Shown: in pieces, positions 1 to 10,175 of the stretch
Numbering within the stretch: position 1 is the first letter of the stretch
Layout: each line of letters begins with the position of its first letter
Assembly: GCA_949710005.1 (NCBI GenBank)
Contig: OX453285.1
Location: 7,774,632 to 7,838,631 of the forward strand
DNA: 64,000 nt
Source of the DNA: Ricordea florida
Taxonomy: Eukaryota; Cnidaria; Anthozoa; Corallimorpharia; Ricordeidae
Direction: 5' to 3'
The notes under the pieces: model-generated
What the model was told of the DNA's origin: nothing
Seen by the model: only the letters and a program-made list of their open reading frames with translations
The model's database searches: none
Translations under genes and position numbers: made by a program

Positions 1-373
1 GCTTTCCCATACCTTCCATACCCCTTTTACATAAGGATTTTTTATTTTAAAATTGTTTTAAAAAGCAATTGAAATTCCTAAATGATTATTTCCTTAGCCT
101 CTTTTTCTTCAACTCATGAAATCCCTACCCTTTTTATATATCTGTTGCTTGTTAAAGGGGCCCTTTTTGATGGGAGCACCATGTACATCTAGTCCATTAT
201 AGACAATACCCTCCCTTCTCTGGGGAAGCTGACCTTGACTGTTCATTTGTTGGTTTCAATAAAACAGTAGCAAAAATAGTTAACATGACTGTCTAATCCA
301 TAAAACGAAAATACAATATCAACATGTGGAACAGAGGGAGCTATTTTTCATTTAGTTATCATATCTCATTCAG
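1..373. other. unassigned sequence left of Harbinger partner exon
   Basis: AT-rich sequence with no convincing coding region. If the exon at 374-609 is the last exon of a plus-strand gene, this stretch is its last intron and the earlier exons lie outside the window. Confidence 0.4.
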
Positions 374-609
374 GATCGAAAAAAAAGCCACGCTGCAGGG
401 CAAGTAAAAAGTCAGCCTTAGATATGCTTGCAGAGAAAGCAAGTATGAAGTTTGAAATAAAAGAGCAGGAGTTGGAAGTGAGGAAGATGGAACTTGAATT
501 TCAGAAAAGAAAATATGAAGAAGAGGCTGAAGAGAGAAAATTAAGAGTAGCATTAGAAATGGAGGAAAGAAAGGCCATACTGGCACTACTCAAAGAACGT
601 TTAAGTTAA
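374..609 (+). CDS. last exon of a charged coiled-coil protein, possibly the Harbinger Myb/SANT-like partner
   Basis: An acceptor (ctcattcag) at 365-373 is followed by an open frame ending at a TAA at 607-609. The peptide starts Lys/Arg-rich (SKKKPRCRASKKSALDML) and continues as about 55 residues of Glu/Lys/Arg-rich heptad sequence, a probable coiled coil, ending KERLS. Autonomous PIF/Harbinger elements usually encode a second, Myb/SANT-like DNA-binding protein whose C-terminus is often such a helix. A Harbinger transposase lies 0.7 kb away on the opposite strand, so this is a reasonable partner candidate. No Myb repeat is visible because upstream exons are outside the window. It could instead be the tail of an unrelated host gene. 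The incoming phase is 1. Confidence 0.45.
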
Positions 610-1332
610 ATTAAACTGCATTCTGTTCCAAAGGTAAATATTTGATATTGCAGTATTTGTGTTTCTCAATTTGTCCAGAAACGATCTTGAAAATTAATAT
701 GATTAACAGTAGTACTAACATGAAAGTGCAATTCAAAATACTGTTATAAGTTCTAAGTCTTTAATAGTTTGTTGGCATTTATTTATTGTATTTATGTGAC
801 AAGGGAGTCCATTAAGTCCATTTGTTGTTGTTATATATTTGGAGATATATACATGTATATTGGACTTTGCAGACACATGTTGAGTAATCATGTAATGCAT
901 CAATTTTATTTCTCAGTTTGCAAAATAAATAAAAACTGTAATAGAAAGGTTACAATAACTGTTCATTGTTTACACAGGTATATGTCCAGTTGAGGGGGAT
1001 CCAATCTATGTCCAATCAAAGTGCTTATTTTACATCCATATAAGCAAGTGTGGCAATTTGGTTATTAAAAGCAGTTAACTAAGTAAGCAGCAGCAAGCTT
1101 CACACACACTTTCCACGTGGAAAAGTACTTGGCAAAACATAAGCCTTTACATTTGAAATACCCTGCCATAAGAAGATCCACTCCTTATTCAAGAAATGAG
1201 TTTGGATTCAATATTTTGGTACAACTGAATATACCCTAAAATTAATAACACTGAGAACATCAATTCAAGTGTATCTCCAAAAAATTACCCATCCAAAATT
1301 TTGCTTTAGGTTCCTAGATGTTAACTTTCTTT
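610..1332. other. non-coding spacer between convergent genes
   Basis: AT-rich spacer between the plus-strand coiled-coil exon and the 3' end of the minus-strand Harbinger transposase. I recognise no gene, RNA or repeat. It would hold both 3' UTRs if the two genes belong to one transposon. Confidence 0.4.
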
Positions 1333-3213
1333 CTAGATGTTGGATAGGTATGATTCAAGAGATGGGGGTTCCAGCTCAAAAAAAGAACTAGTAGCAGAAC
1401 CATATAAACATGTGTGACAGTTAGTCAGGAGTGCTCCAACTGCATAATACTTCCCCACAGGTTGCAGAAGGACTTTCAAGTTCTTGTGAAAATCTAAGTA
1501 TGCAAAAAATTGTGAAATTTTACCAAATCCCCATTCAACACTCATACGAACTTTGCTCATGTCACTGTTGAACTGTTGCTGAAGTGGAGTTAGATGTGCA
1601 CCGCGAAATGGAGAAATGATATGGCGTGATATCCCATATGCTGGGTCACCGTAGATCACATATGGATCTCCATTAGGTTTAGTTATTCTTTCTAGTTGCG
1701 GTAGTAGGCCACTAACACCTAACATAAAAGCATCGTGCCTCTTTCCTTCAATAGGTCCAAAAAGGTTGGCAATCAATCCATTAGGAACAATAACAGACTG
1801 GAATTTAAAAAAGTTGGAAAAGAAAAAAATTAGATTTTCAGAGTAAGATTGTATTGTATTAGCTCCCAACATTGACTTGCTTAGATTATGAAATTTCACT
1901 CATAAAAAAACAAAATGTAAATTGACTTCCTAATTAGAAAGAATTAATGGTACTTCTGGATAATCCTGCTTCTCACTTGTATTTAGGTTCACCTTCAGAG
2001 GGTTTACAAAATACAACAAATCCTGCAACAACGTTTAACTGCCACTTTCAAATAAGCTTACCTTGCCTCAAACCAACCTTGAAATATGTTAAGGCTTAGA
2101 TTTTGCAGATTTACAGTTAGGAGTATTTTTTATAAGGACATGCAGCAGTACTGTTTAATGGACTGTGTAATAATTTGTAAAACTGTTAGTAAAATAATTA
2201 ATTTCTTACCTGAAATTTCATGCAGTGGATCCGTTTGTGCCCACTGAACATGACATGCTGATTTTGCAAAGGTCTAGCAATCTGTTGGGCGGTCCCATCT
2301 ATGAAGCCTCAACACTGGTCTAGTGGAGCTCCCTTCTGATGTATAACGCGAGCAAAGAGTGCTGGATCCAGCCATGCTAAGTCCAAGGAATTCAGTAGAT
2401 GATAAAACCGAGTGTAGATGTCATCTACAATCTAACAAGGAAATTATGTAGAAAAAAACTGATGATTCATCCAGTATTTTTTCACTTGAACACTCAACAC
2501 TTTTATGCTGATAAGACAAATCAGGGGCATACTATAAATATTGTATTTATCATTTAACAAAATATTGTACAACAAATTGTTCATTACCATGTTAAAAATT
2601 AAGCTAAGTTCAGCCTCAGCCCTCCCAAAGATGTCAACCAGATCACACCATCTGTTGGGATATGCCAGTCTACGCAGCATAATCATAAGGGCTTCCATCC
2701 CAGAAAAGACAGAGCCCTGGTAACCTGTGTAGAACCTGGGAATTTCTAAAGCTCTCAGAAGGCGTATCATGTAATCTTTTTCAAATCTGAAAGTTCAAAA
2801 TAATCATAAATTATCATGCGTCGTACACAAATAGGCGTGGCTCTGAATAATCATACAGAAAGGCCATTCAGTAATTCAATTGCAGCGAGAAGACTTACAA
2901 TATCACATTTAACATCTTGCGCTCAGTAACTGCTAACACGTTGACGATAAACTATACAGAATAAACTATACGGAGCTTTTGCATTGAAACCCAAATTACA
3001 TTTACATGAATTACTTTATTCCGAACAGAAAGGAAATCTTATGTAGTCAATTAAGTCGTACCTAAACATTTCTTCACACTCAACTTCACTAAGGTCCGCA
3101 ATATTGAGTTTCTTGTCTAGCGTTCGACTTTCTCCAAATGCGGTCAAAATAGCCAACATATCCAAGTCGTCTTCATCGCTAGAATCTGAGGTGCTGTCAT
3201 CATCGTGTAACAT
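1333..3213 (-). pseudogene. PIF/Harbinger (DDE_Tnp_4) transposase with one in-frame stop
   Basis: Four minus-strand exons join with consistent GT-AG sites and phases: 3213-3062 (ATG at 3213-3211, acidic N-terminus MLHDDDSTSDSSDEDD), 2786-2588, 2431-2210 and 1797-1333. Together they make about 345 codons, normal for this family. Exon 2 holds the HTH-like region (GSVFSGMEALMIMLRRLAYP). Exon 3 ends in the first catalytic block, GFIDGT. Exon 4 carries the second Asp (YGDPAYG) and the Glu (VEWGFGK). The DDE nuclease cuts and pastes the element. A TGA at 2311-2309 stands just before GFIDGT, where the family usually has Trp, so this copy cannot make a full protein unless the base is an assembly error. 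A domesticated HARBI1-like gene is an alternative, but the stop argues for a dead transposon. Confidence 0.82.
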
Positions 3214-3292
3214 GATGGTTAAAACGTCTCTGAAGTCTCTCCTTAGTCAGAGAAAACACAAACTCAATATTTTCCTTTTGATGGAACAAAGA

Positions 3293-5103
3293 TAATCAAT
3301 CAATCAATAAACTTTATTAATGTGTCAAGGCCACATAGCCTGGGAAAATCCCATACTAATTTGGGGACACAATTAACAAATATAATAATATGTAAAAAGA
3401 GAGTTTAAGATACTTAAACCTATATAAAATATATTTATGATAATCAGATATTGAAAATATGTAAAAGAGAGTTAAAAATACTTAAAACTGTATAAAATAA
3501 TTATGAGGAGCACAGGGAACAACCCTTGCAGCCATCATCTATGAGCAGACTAATATCATATTTACGTATCTGTTTCCTAAAAATATTTAACGTTTTGGCT
3601 GATCTTACGTCTGGGGATAATTTTCCCCACAATTTAGGCCCAAGATATCGTAAAGAATGTTTACCATATGTAACGGTATTAAAACTTGGGGTGGAAAAAA
3701 GTAAGAAGAGTTATGATTATTAAAAATATTACAAATATAAGTAGGACATAACCTGTGCTTCACTCTGTACATTAGGATGCAAATATCCTGCAAGCGCCTG
3801 TTCATGAGTGTTGGTAACTCAGCTCTTTTGAGTAATTGTGAATAGCTTGAAAGCTTGTCTCTATAAACCGCCCTCAATCCTCTTTCTTGCAGCCTTTCTA
3901 GCTTTCGCGCGTCACTAGATCTACAAAAGTGCCAAACTAAATGACAGTATGTAAGGTACGGTAAGACTGCTGATTTAAATAGAACTAGCTTAGCCTTTGT
4001 TGGAATTAAGTTTCTGAGTCTCATAATAACGCCGATCCTTTGACTTGCCTTCTTACAAATTGAGCTTATATGATCAGTGAAACTGAGTTTGGAGTCAATT
4101 GTGACACCCAGGAGATTGAGACTTTCTACTGTTTTGATTTCCTCATTGTTCACACAAATTGCATGTGCCTCGCTGTTATCCTTACTGTAGCCAATGTTCA
4201 TAGTTTGATATTTTTTGAGGTTTCCAGCAAGAAGGTTGTGATCATACCATTTGGTAGCAGTGCGCGCACTGTCCCTTAGTTTGGATGTTACACTGGATTG
4301 GTTACAACCAGTATGGTAGATTTGATGGTCGTCTGCGTACATTGATAAGTTTGTCGTTACACAGTATGACAGGTCGTTCTGGAAGATGTTCCATAGCAAC
4401 GGGCCTAGGGCAGAGCCCTGGGGGCAGCCACGGCTGACGGTCCTGCGTGAGCTAACATGATTTCCTAATTTTACACGGTACTTCCGGTTAGACAGATAGC
4501 TGTTTAGAAGTTGTACTGCGCTGTCCTGGAAACCATATGCTTTGAGCTTGCTCAGAAGCAATGGCGGATGTAGCGAGTCGAAAGCCTTTGACATGTCGGT
4601 CGATAGAATGCTCACAGCCAATTTATTGTCTCTCGCCTTTCTCCATCCCTCCACTAAGTTAATCAGAGTTGTTTCGCAGCTGTGTACTTTACGGTAAGCG
4701 GACGAGTATTCATACATGTGACTGTCAAAGCCAGCAGTGAGTTGCGTACCAACTAGCTGCTCAAATACTTTATCCACACATGGTAGAACAGTTATGGGCC
4801 GGTAATTTTCTTTAAAACACTTATCATCCTTTTTGTAAACAGGAGTCCAATCCCCACGCTTCCAGTCACTTGGCCATACACTGTTATGTATGCATGAATT
4901 AAAGAGATCAGTAAGTGGTTGAGATAATTCTTTGGCGCCGATTTTCATGACTTTTGGCGGGATACCGTCACAACCAGTAGCCTTGTTAGTGTTGAGCGAC
5001 TCTAAAGCAGCTAGGACTTGTCCTTGCGTAACAGGTTTCACAGTAGGGGTCAGTGACCAGTTCTCACTTTCTTGTTTAATTCTCTGGATACTAGGATGAT
5101 CTT
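3293..5103 (-). mobile_element. 5'-truncated non-LTR retrotransposon (CR1/jockey-like LINE)
   Basis: A minus-strand reading frame from about 5102 to 3605 encodes a LINE reverse transcriptase. It starts inside the linker that precedes the fingers (DHPSIQRIKQESENW). It then shows NKATGCDGIPP, the palm motif MSKAFDSL, GCPQGSALGPLLWNIF and the catalytic YADD box (MYADDHQIY), followed by the thumb and C-terminal region. The apurinic endonuclease part is missing, as expected for 5' truncation during target-primed reverse transcription. The 3' UTR ends on the minus strand with an AATAAA-like stretch and a short TTGA/ATTGA tail at about 3293-3310. It inserted about 80 bp upstream of the Harbinger ATG. 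The clade is uncertain. Confidence 0.85.
3605..5102 (-). CDS. reverse transcriptase fragment of the LINE
   Basis: Open reading frame of about 495 codons with reverse transcriptase motifs in order: PVYKKDDKCFKENYRPI, the Asp-bearing STDMSKAFD, RGCPQGSALGPLL and MYADDH, then the thumb with LLGVTIDSKL. No in-frame stop was seen. The original start lies upstream in the missing 5' part, so the first internal Met (5041) is not a real start. The frame ends at 3605, about 300 bp before the repeat tail. It is probably not translated on its own. Confidence 0.8.
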
Positions 5104-5394
5104 TAAAATCTTTTAAGGTCTTTGAAGTCTTTTAATTGAGAAAGGAACAAGAGGAAATGAAATGAGGTAAGAGTTTCAATGTTACCTCCGTGAAGCCGCC
5201 ATGTTTGTTTTGCTTGATTCCCTATGATGCTTTGGGTCGAATGAACGCGACTCTTAATACCAGAATGAGGTATACCACAAACGTCGAACGGCAAACTTGA
5301 AACCGCCGTTTGGGGTCCGCGGTAAACTTCGATCTTAAGGTGTCTATTGTCTGGCTTTGTTTTACGTCATCTGTGCCGGTACACGGAGTAGGAG
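5104..5394. other. unassigned sequence between the LINE and the repeat block
   Basis: No gene recognised. Around 5265-5315 there is a short GC-richer patch with small inverted motifs (AACGGC and GCCGTT around a 13-nt spacer) that could be a worn transposon end. I cannot show a matching partner. Confidence 0.25.
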
Positions 5395-7010
5395 CCAGAA
5401 TCAGAAGGCGAACGACAAAACAGATTACCATATCGTCGTGAAAAAAGTGCCAGGAAAGGGGAAACAGAAACCAACCGCAAAGAAATGAAAGATGACAGTC
5501 ACGTAGTATTAATACTGCAATGAGAATGCAAGTAGGTATTTTTCGTAGTGAAACGTTTGCCTTCCATTTGAAAGAAATTCCCAATACAGAGATTGCAGTT
5601 GTGATAGCAATTATTTATAATTATGTGATCTGATATCATTGCAACAGTGAAAATATATTGTAGATTTGTTTGATGTAGCAGTTATGTTCAGCATTTTCAA
5701 CAGAATAGATACCAAACAATAAGTTACCGGTTCTGCAATATTATCACTGTTCAATGCAATTATTTGTAAATAAAGCAGATGTCGTTACGGACTTCTGAGT
5801 AGTATTTCTCTTTGCTCTATTTCTTTGCTACATATATGTATTACGTAATTAAAAAGTTTCGTTGGGACAGACAAGTTCCATAGCCATTTCAAAATGGGTT
5901 TTTACCTTTGAGTTCCATGCATTCCTGGGAATTACTCTCTTAGCACCCACCCTTTTCCCACAAATGAAAAGTTAATTTAAGCCCTAATTTGCAAAATTAG
6001 ACAACATCTTAACCTTTTTCCTTAATGCTGTTTAATTCATTTTAATGATGTCAAATACAAATATTTAATAACAACCACAATATGCAGTTGACCTTTTACA
6101 TTGGAAAAACTCTACAAGGGAGAAACTAAAGTTTGAAATGCTAAAAGTTTTAGCTGTTTTTCTGTTTGCTGTTTTATGTATTCATTGCAAGGGTGCTGTA
6201 TGTAATAACAAGTCTTTGAAGTTTCCTAAATGCCCTATGCTTTCAATCATGATTTTCCACACTAACTGTATGGACAAATGACTGCACTGGCATGATTGCC
6301 ACAGGTCAGAAAATGGTAAGGAAAAAAATTCTTCAAGGTCAGTGAAAAGTAAGGGAATTTCAAATCAAGTCAGGGAAAAGTGAAATTTAATACTACTAAT
6401 TTATTTCTTGCCAATTCAGCTTTGGTTTGGTGTGGTCAAGAATGTGACATGAAATGTGTTGGATTGGTGGAATTAAATGACAAGCTGATTTTGGGTTTCC
6501 AAGAAAATCAATCCTTTTTCCATGAATTGGTTATCGTAAGAAACTATCAATCCACGTACACTGTATGTGACTTTCTGAAAGCATATTAAATAAATGGGTG
6601 GAGAGGTTGGTTGTGAGAGGAGGTTGGAGGTCACTACCAGGACTAATTTGTGACTTTTCTAATTTAGTTGGTAAGGGAAATTTTACATTTGTCAGGGAAA
6701 AGTCAGGAAATTTAAAGATCTTATGGCTGTGGCAACCATGACTAGATTCTAAGCTTAAAAGAAGAAATGGTATTGTTCAGAGTTGAGTAATTTTTACTTC
6801 CTATGATACAAACCCTATTCACAAGAAAAACAGAATTGCATGTAGTTGTAGAGGAACAATACCTTTTCCCAGATTAGGACATACAACCCAACCCAATAAC
6901 AGTATATTATGTTAAACATAAAAAATAACAATGCTAATAATAATATCAATACCAGTAATAATATTAAAAATGATAATGATAATAATACGATAATAATAAT
7001 CATGATAATT
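5395..7010. repeat. diverged copy A of the 2.7-2.9-kb segmental repeat
   Basis: From about 5395 to 7010 this aligns by eye to 7740-8840 and 10700-11790 (for example GAAATTCCCAATACAGAGA, TGATATCATTGCAACAGTGA and CCCTATGCTTTCAATCATG), but with many substitutions and indels. It is interrupted at 6289-6740 by an insertion absent from both other copies. No coding potential was recognised. Confidence 0.7.
6289..6740. mobile_element. 452-bp TIR insertion with ACT target duplication
   Basis: Ends are inverted (CATGATTGCCACAG at 6291-6304 and CTGTGGCAACCATG at 6727-6740). ACT flanks both sides (6286-6288 and 6741-6743). The paralogous copies near 8571 and 11521 read straight through the empty site as GACTGCACTAGATTCTAAG. 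Inside are repeated AGTCAGGGAAAAGT motifs and no recognisable protein. It is a non-autonomous DNA transposon; I do not assign a superfamily. Confidence 0.7.
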
Positions 7011-7129
7011 GCAAAAAATGAGAAAGTACAAAAAGTAAAAATAATATAATTCCTCGCGAAGCGAGGCCGAAGGCCGAGCGTAGCGAGGTTACTAATCGTG
7101 TCGGTTCCGGTCAGACCACGTGGCTCGCA

Positions 7130-7205
7130 AGCCCGAGTAAATCGAGCCGAGAGTTTTTATATATGTATATATATATATTTATATATATGTTTATATATAT
7201 CTATA
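7130..7205. repeat. TA-rich microsatellite at the left edge of copy B
   Basis: Imperfect (TA)n with TATG/TATC interruptions. A similar tract at 10146-10175 precedes copy C, so the duplicated unit begins at the same kind of tract both times. Just upstream, 7052-7089 is a GC-rich patch with inverted CTCGC/GCGAG words. Confidence 0.7.
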
Positions 7206-8077
7206 TTTTAAAGGTGTCCGTTCGCAGGCCAGGTTACCTGGCAATAGTAACGCACTTGAGAACTGCTGAATTTCCGCCATTATTCGGTGATGCCTTTTTG
7301 AAAGTAATGTAAATTTTGTGGAAACCGATTTCACTCGTCCTGGAAGTACATCCCAGCAAGGTGATCTCCAAGATATTCAAGAAATATTAGCACGAGATCG
7401 TCGCTGAGTAAGTTCGAATACCGTGAAAATCAACACGAGGAAAGCACGACTCAAAGCAGGGATAGAGAAACGACAGCAGGGAGAATAACAACAGAAATCG
7501 CAGCCAAGACAACAACTGCTCGCTCCAAAAAAAGGCAAACGAAACAGCAGGGAAAAGGACCAGGAATTCAATCAAGTTAGTTTTGAATTTGAATGTGTTA
7601 TTGATAGAAATACAGGACATGAGTGAACGATTACATAACGAAATATATTGGTGTACTACATTTAGCAAAACGACTTAGAAGGGACACCGAGTAAGAACGA
7701 CTTCAACGATTGGAGATGTCTCTGGAAAATAATTCTATTAGTCTAAAACCGGAATCGGAAGACGACCAACAGATTACAAGAGAATGTAAATAGGTATTTT
7801 TCATAATAAAACGATAGCGTTTCCAGTTTGAAGTAATTTCCAACACAGAGAGTTGCAGTTGTTATAGCAATCATTTATAACGATGTGATCTGATATCATT
7901 GCAACAGTGAAAATATTGTAAATTTTCTTGATCTAGCAGTTATGTTAAACATTTTCAACAGAATATATACCCTGTGTCACTATAAAGTACTGGTTCTGCA
8001 ATATTATCAGTGATCAATGTGATCATTTTAAAATAAAGCAAATGTGATTACTGAATTCTGAGTAGTATTTCTCTTTG

Positions 8078-8121
<44 letters not shown>

Positions 8122-10043
8122 TCTCTGATTGAAAGGTTTCAATAATATTGTGTAGAGACAAGTTTCATAGCCTTTTCACAATGGGTCAGTTTTACCTTAG
8201 AGTGCAATGACCCCCCCCCCCCCCCCTGATAATATTGCTATCTAGAACCCCTGCCCTTTTTTCACAAATGAAATGTTAATTCAAGCCTTAATTTGCAAAG
8301 TTAGACATAACATATTAACTTTGTTACTTTCTGCCGTTTACTTTATTTTTATGTCAAATATCAATATTTCATAACAACCACAACATGCAATTAACCTTTT
8401 ACATTGGAAAAACTTTATAAAGAAGAAAATAAATTTTGTAATGCCAAAATGTTTATGATCTTTCTCATATATTCATTGCAAGTGTGCTGTATGTAGTAAC
8501 AAGTGTTTCAAGTTTCCTAAATGCCCTATGCTTTCAATAATGATTTTCCACACAAACTTTCTAGACAAATGACTGCACTAGATTCTAAGCCTTTAAGAAG
8601 AAATGGTATTGTTTGGAGCTGTTTTGATTACTACCACCTCTGATGGAAAGCCTATTAAGAAGATTTTTGTATTGCTTTTAGTAGTAGAGTAACAATAACT
8701 TTACCAAGATTAAGACATGAATCCCACCCCATAAAAATATATTATGTTTAACATAAAAAATATAACAATAATAATATCAATACCAGTAATAATAATAGTA
8801 ATGATAATAATAATGATAATAATATAATGATAGTTCTTCTCGTTACTATATGTCATTGGTTACAGTTCAATACCTCTGGCTGCCATGACTTTTTCGATGA
8901 AATACCGTCCTTATATTAAATCTTTCTTCTGCAGTTTTTATAATAGAAATTTTCATATATTCAAAATAATGTACTATTCTATGGTTGGGTATGGATATTT
9001 TGCCTGTTTCTGTAACAGCACAATTAAACTTTCATGTGGTATATACTTTTGACTGATTGATGTTGATTTCACATTATTTTTTTACAGGAGTACGTAGTGC
9101 AGCAATCTTTTTGAACATATTAAGATTTCAATAACTCTTTCTTACATGTATTGTTTTTATGATATGACCTAAAAATAGCACAACCACATACTATACAGTG
9201 GGCACTCACTATTACCAAACCTTTATTCAAAGCTTTTGTAGAATCCAATTGTTTTACCCCCAATTTGTTGATATGGCATCTCTTTTGAGGGAAGAGGAAT
9301 TTTTCTATCTACCACTGGGGGTACCATTGCAACTGGAAAGAGTACACACATTAAAACATGCACTATTCATAATGCTCTCAATTGTGGTTACCCGGGAATG
9401 AAATAATGACTGCAGTAGACAATAAAATATCTAATCAGAAGATTCTTCTTACAATGAATCTCATGCAATTATAACCAAAAAAACATAAACAAAAAATAAT
9501 TGGAGCGTTCAGCTCATCCTCTGTGTAAGAACATATTGTGTTCAAAAGTGATGTACAACAAAGAAGACAAAGCAGTAGAGACTAAGAAAATAAAACTAAA
9601 GAAAAAAAACACAGGTTTTTACACCGTGGTAAACACAAGCATTCATATCAACTCTTCAAGATTTCACCTGCAAAAGATTTACAATCATTTTCAATTTGTG
9701 TTAAGTGAATATTATTGTGATACTTCATCGACTCTGTATTCCCTGTCAAGATAATAAATAATTTTACTTCTATTCCCTCTGGTGCAATCTCAGTGGCAGT
9801 GAAAGAGCTAAATGAAGGTCAATTTTTAAGCACTGTGTTGAGCGGTATACTGATCTTGTAATTTGCACCAGGTGTCACTAATTGTGTACCAAACACAGCA
9901 TAAGAAATAAAATAATGGAGATTACGCTAATATAAAAAATAAAATATATAATATAAAAAAAAATAAAGAATAAAATATGAAAGCATTGTGACTTCTTCAA
10001 AAACTAGCTTCGCGAGGTTTTTGCGGGAGTCGTATTTCTAGTA
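7206..10043. repeat. copy B of the tandem segmental repeat
   Basis: About 2.8 kb of AT-rich non-coding DNA, nearly identical to 10176-12824. It starts at TTTTAAAGGTGTCCGTTCGC and ends with a 45-bp GC-rich block (CTAGCTTCGCGAGG...TATTTCTAGT). It contains a (TA)n tract near 8074-8110 and a poly-C run at 8211-8226. Short open frames at 7377-7668 recur in copy C with frame-altering indels, so they are not genes. Confidence 0.85.
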
Positions 10044-10175
10044 ATAAGTAAATACGTAAATTGGGGTCTTATACCTCATAGGAAAAACCATTAGGAGTCC
10101 TTTACAAACTAGCTTCGCGGGGTTTTGCGGGAGTCGTATTTCTAGTATATATGTATATATATATATATATATCTA
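10044..10175. repeat. junction between copies B and C
   Basis: A short unique piece is followed at 10106-10146 by another copy of the unit's terminal block (AAACTAGCTTCGCGGGG...TTTCTAGTA). A TATATATG microsatellite then runs into copy C. The terminal block therefore occurs three times: 9998-10043, 10106-10146 and 12779-12824. Confidence 0.75.

Noticed and set aside
7377-7668. Minus-strand open frames recurring at 10359-10631
   Set aside because: They recur because the DNA is duplicated, but indels alter the peptide between copies and no domain is visible.
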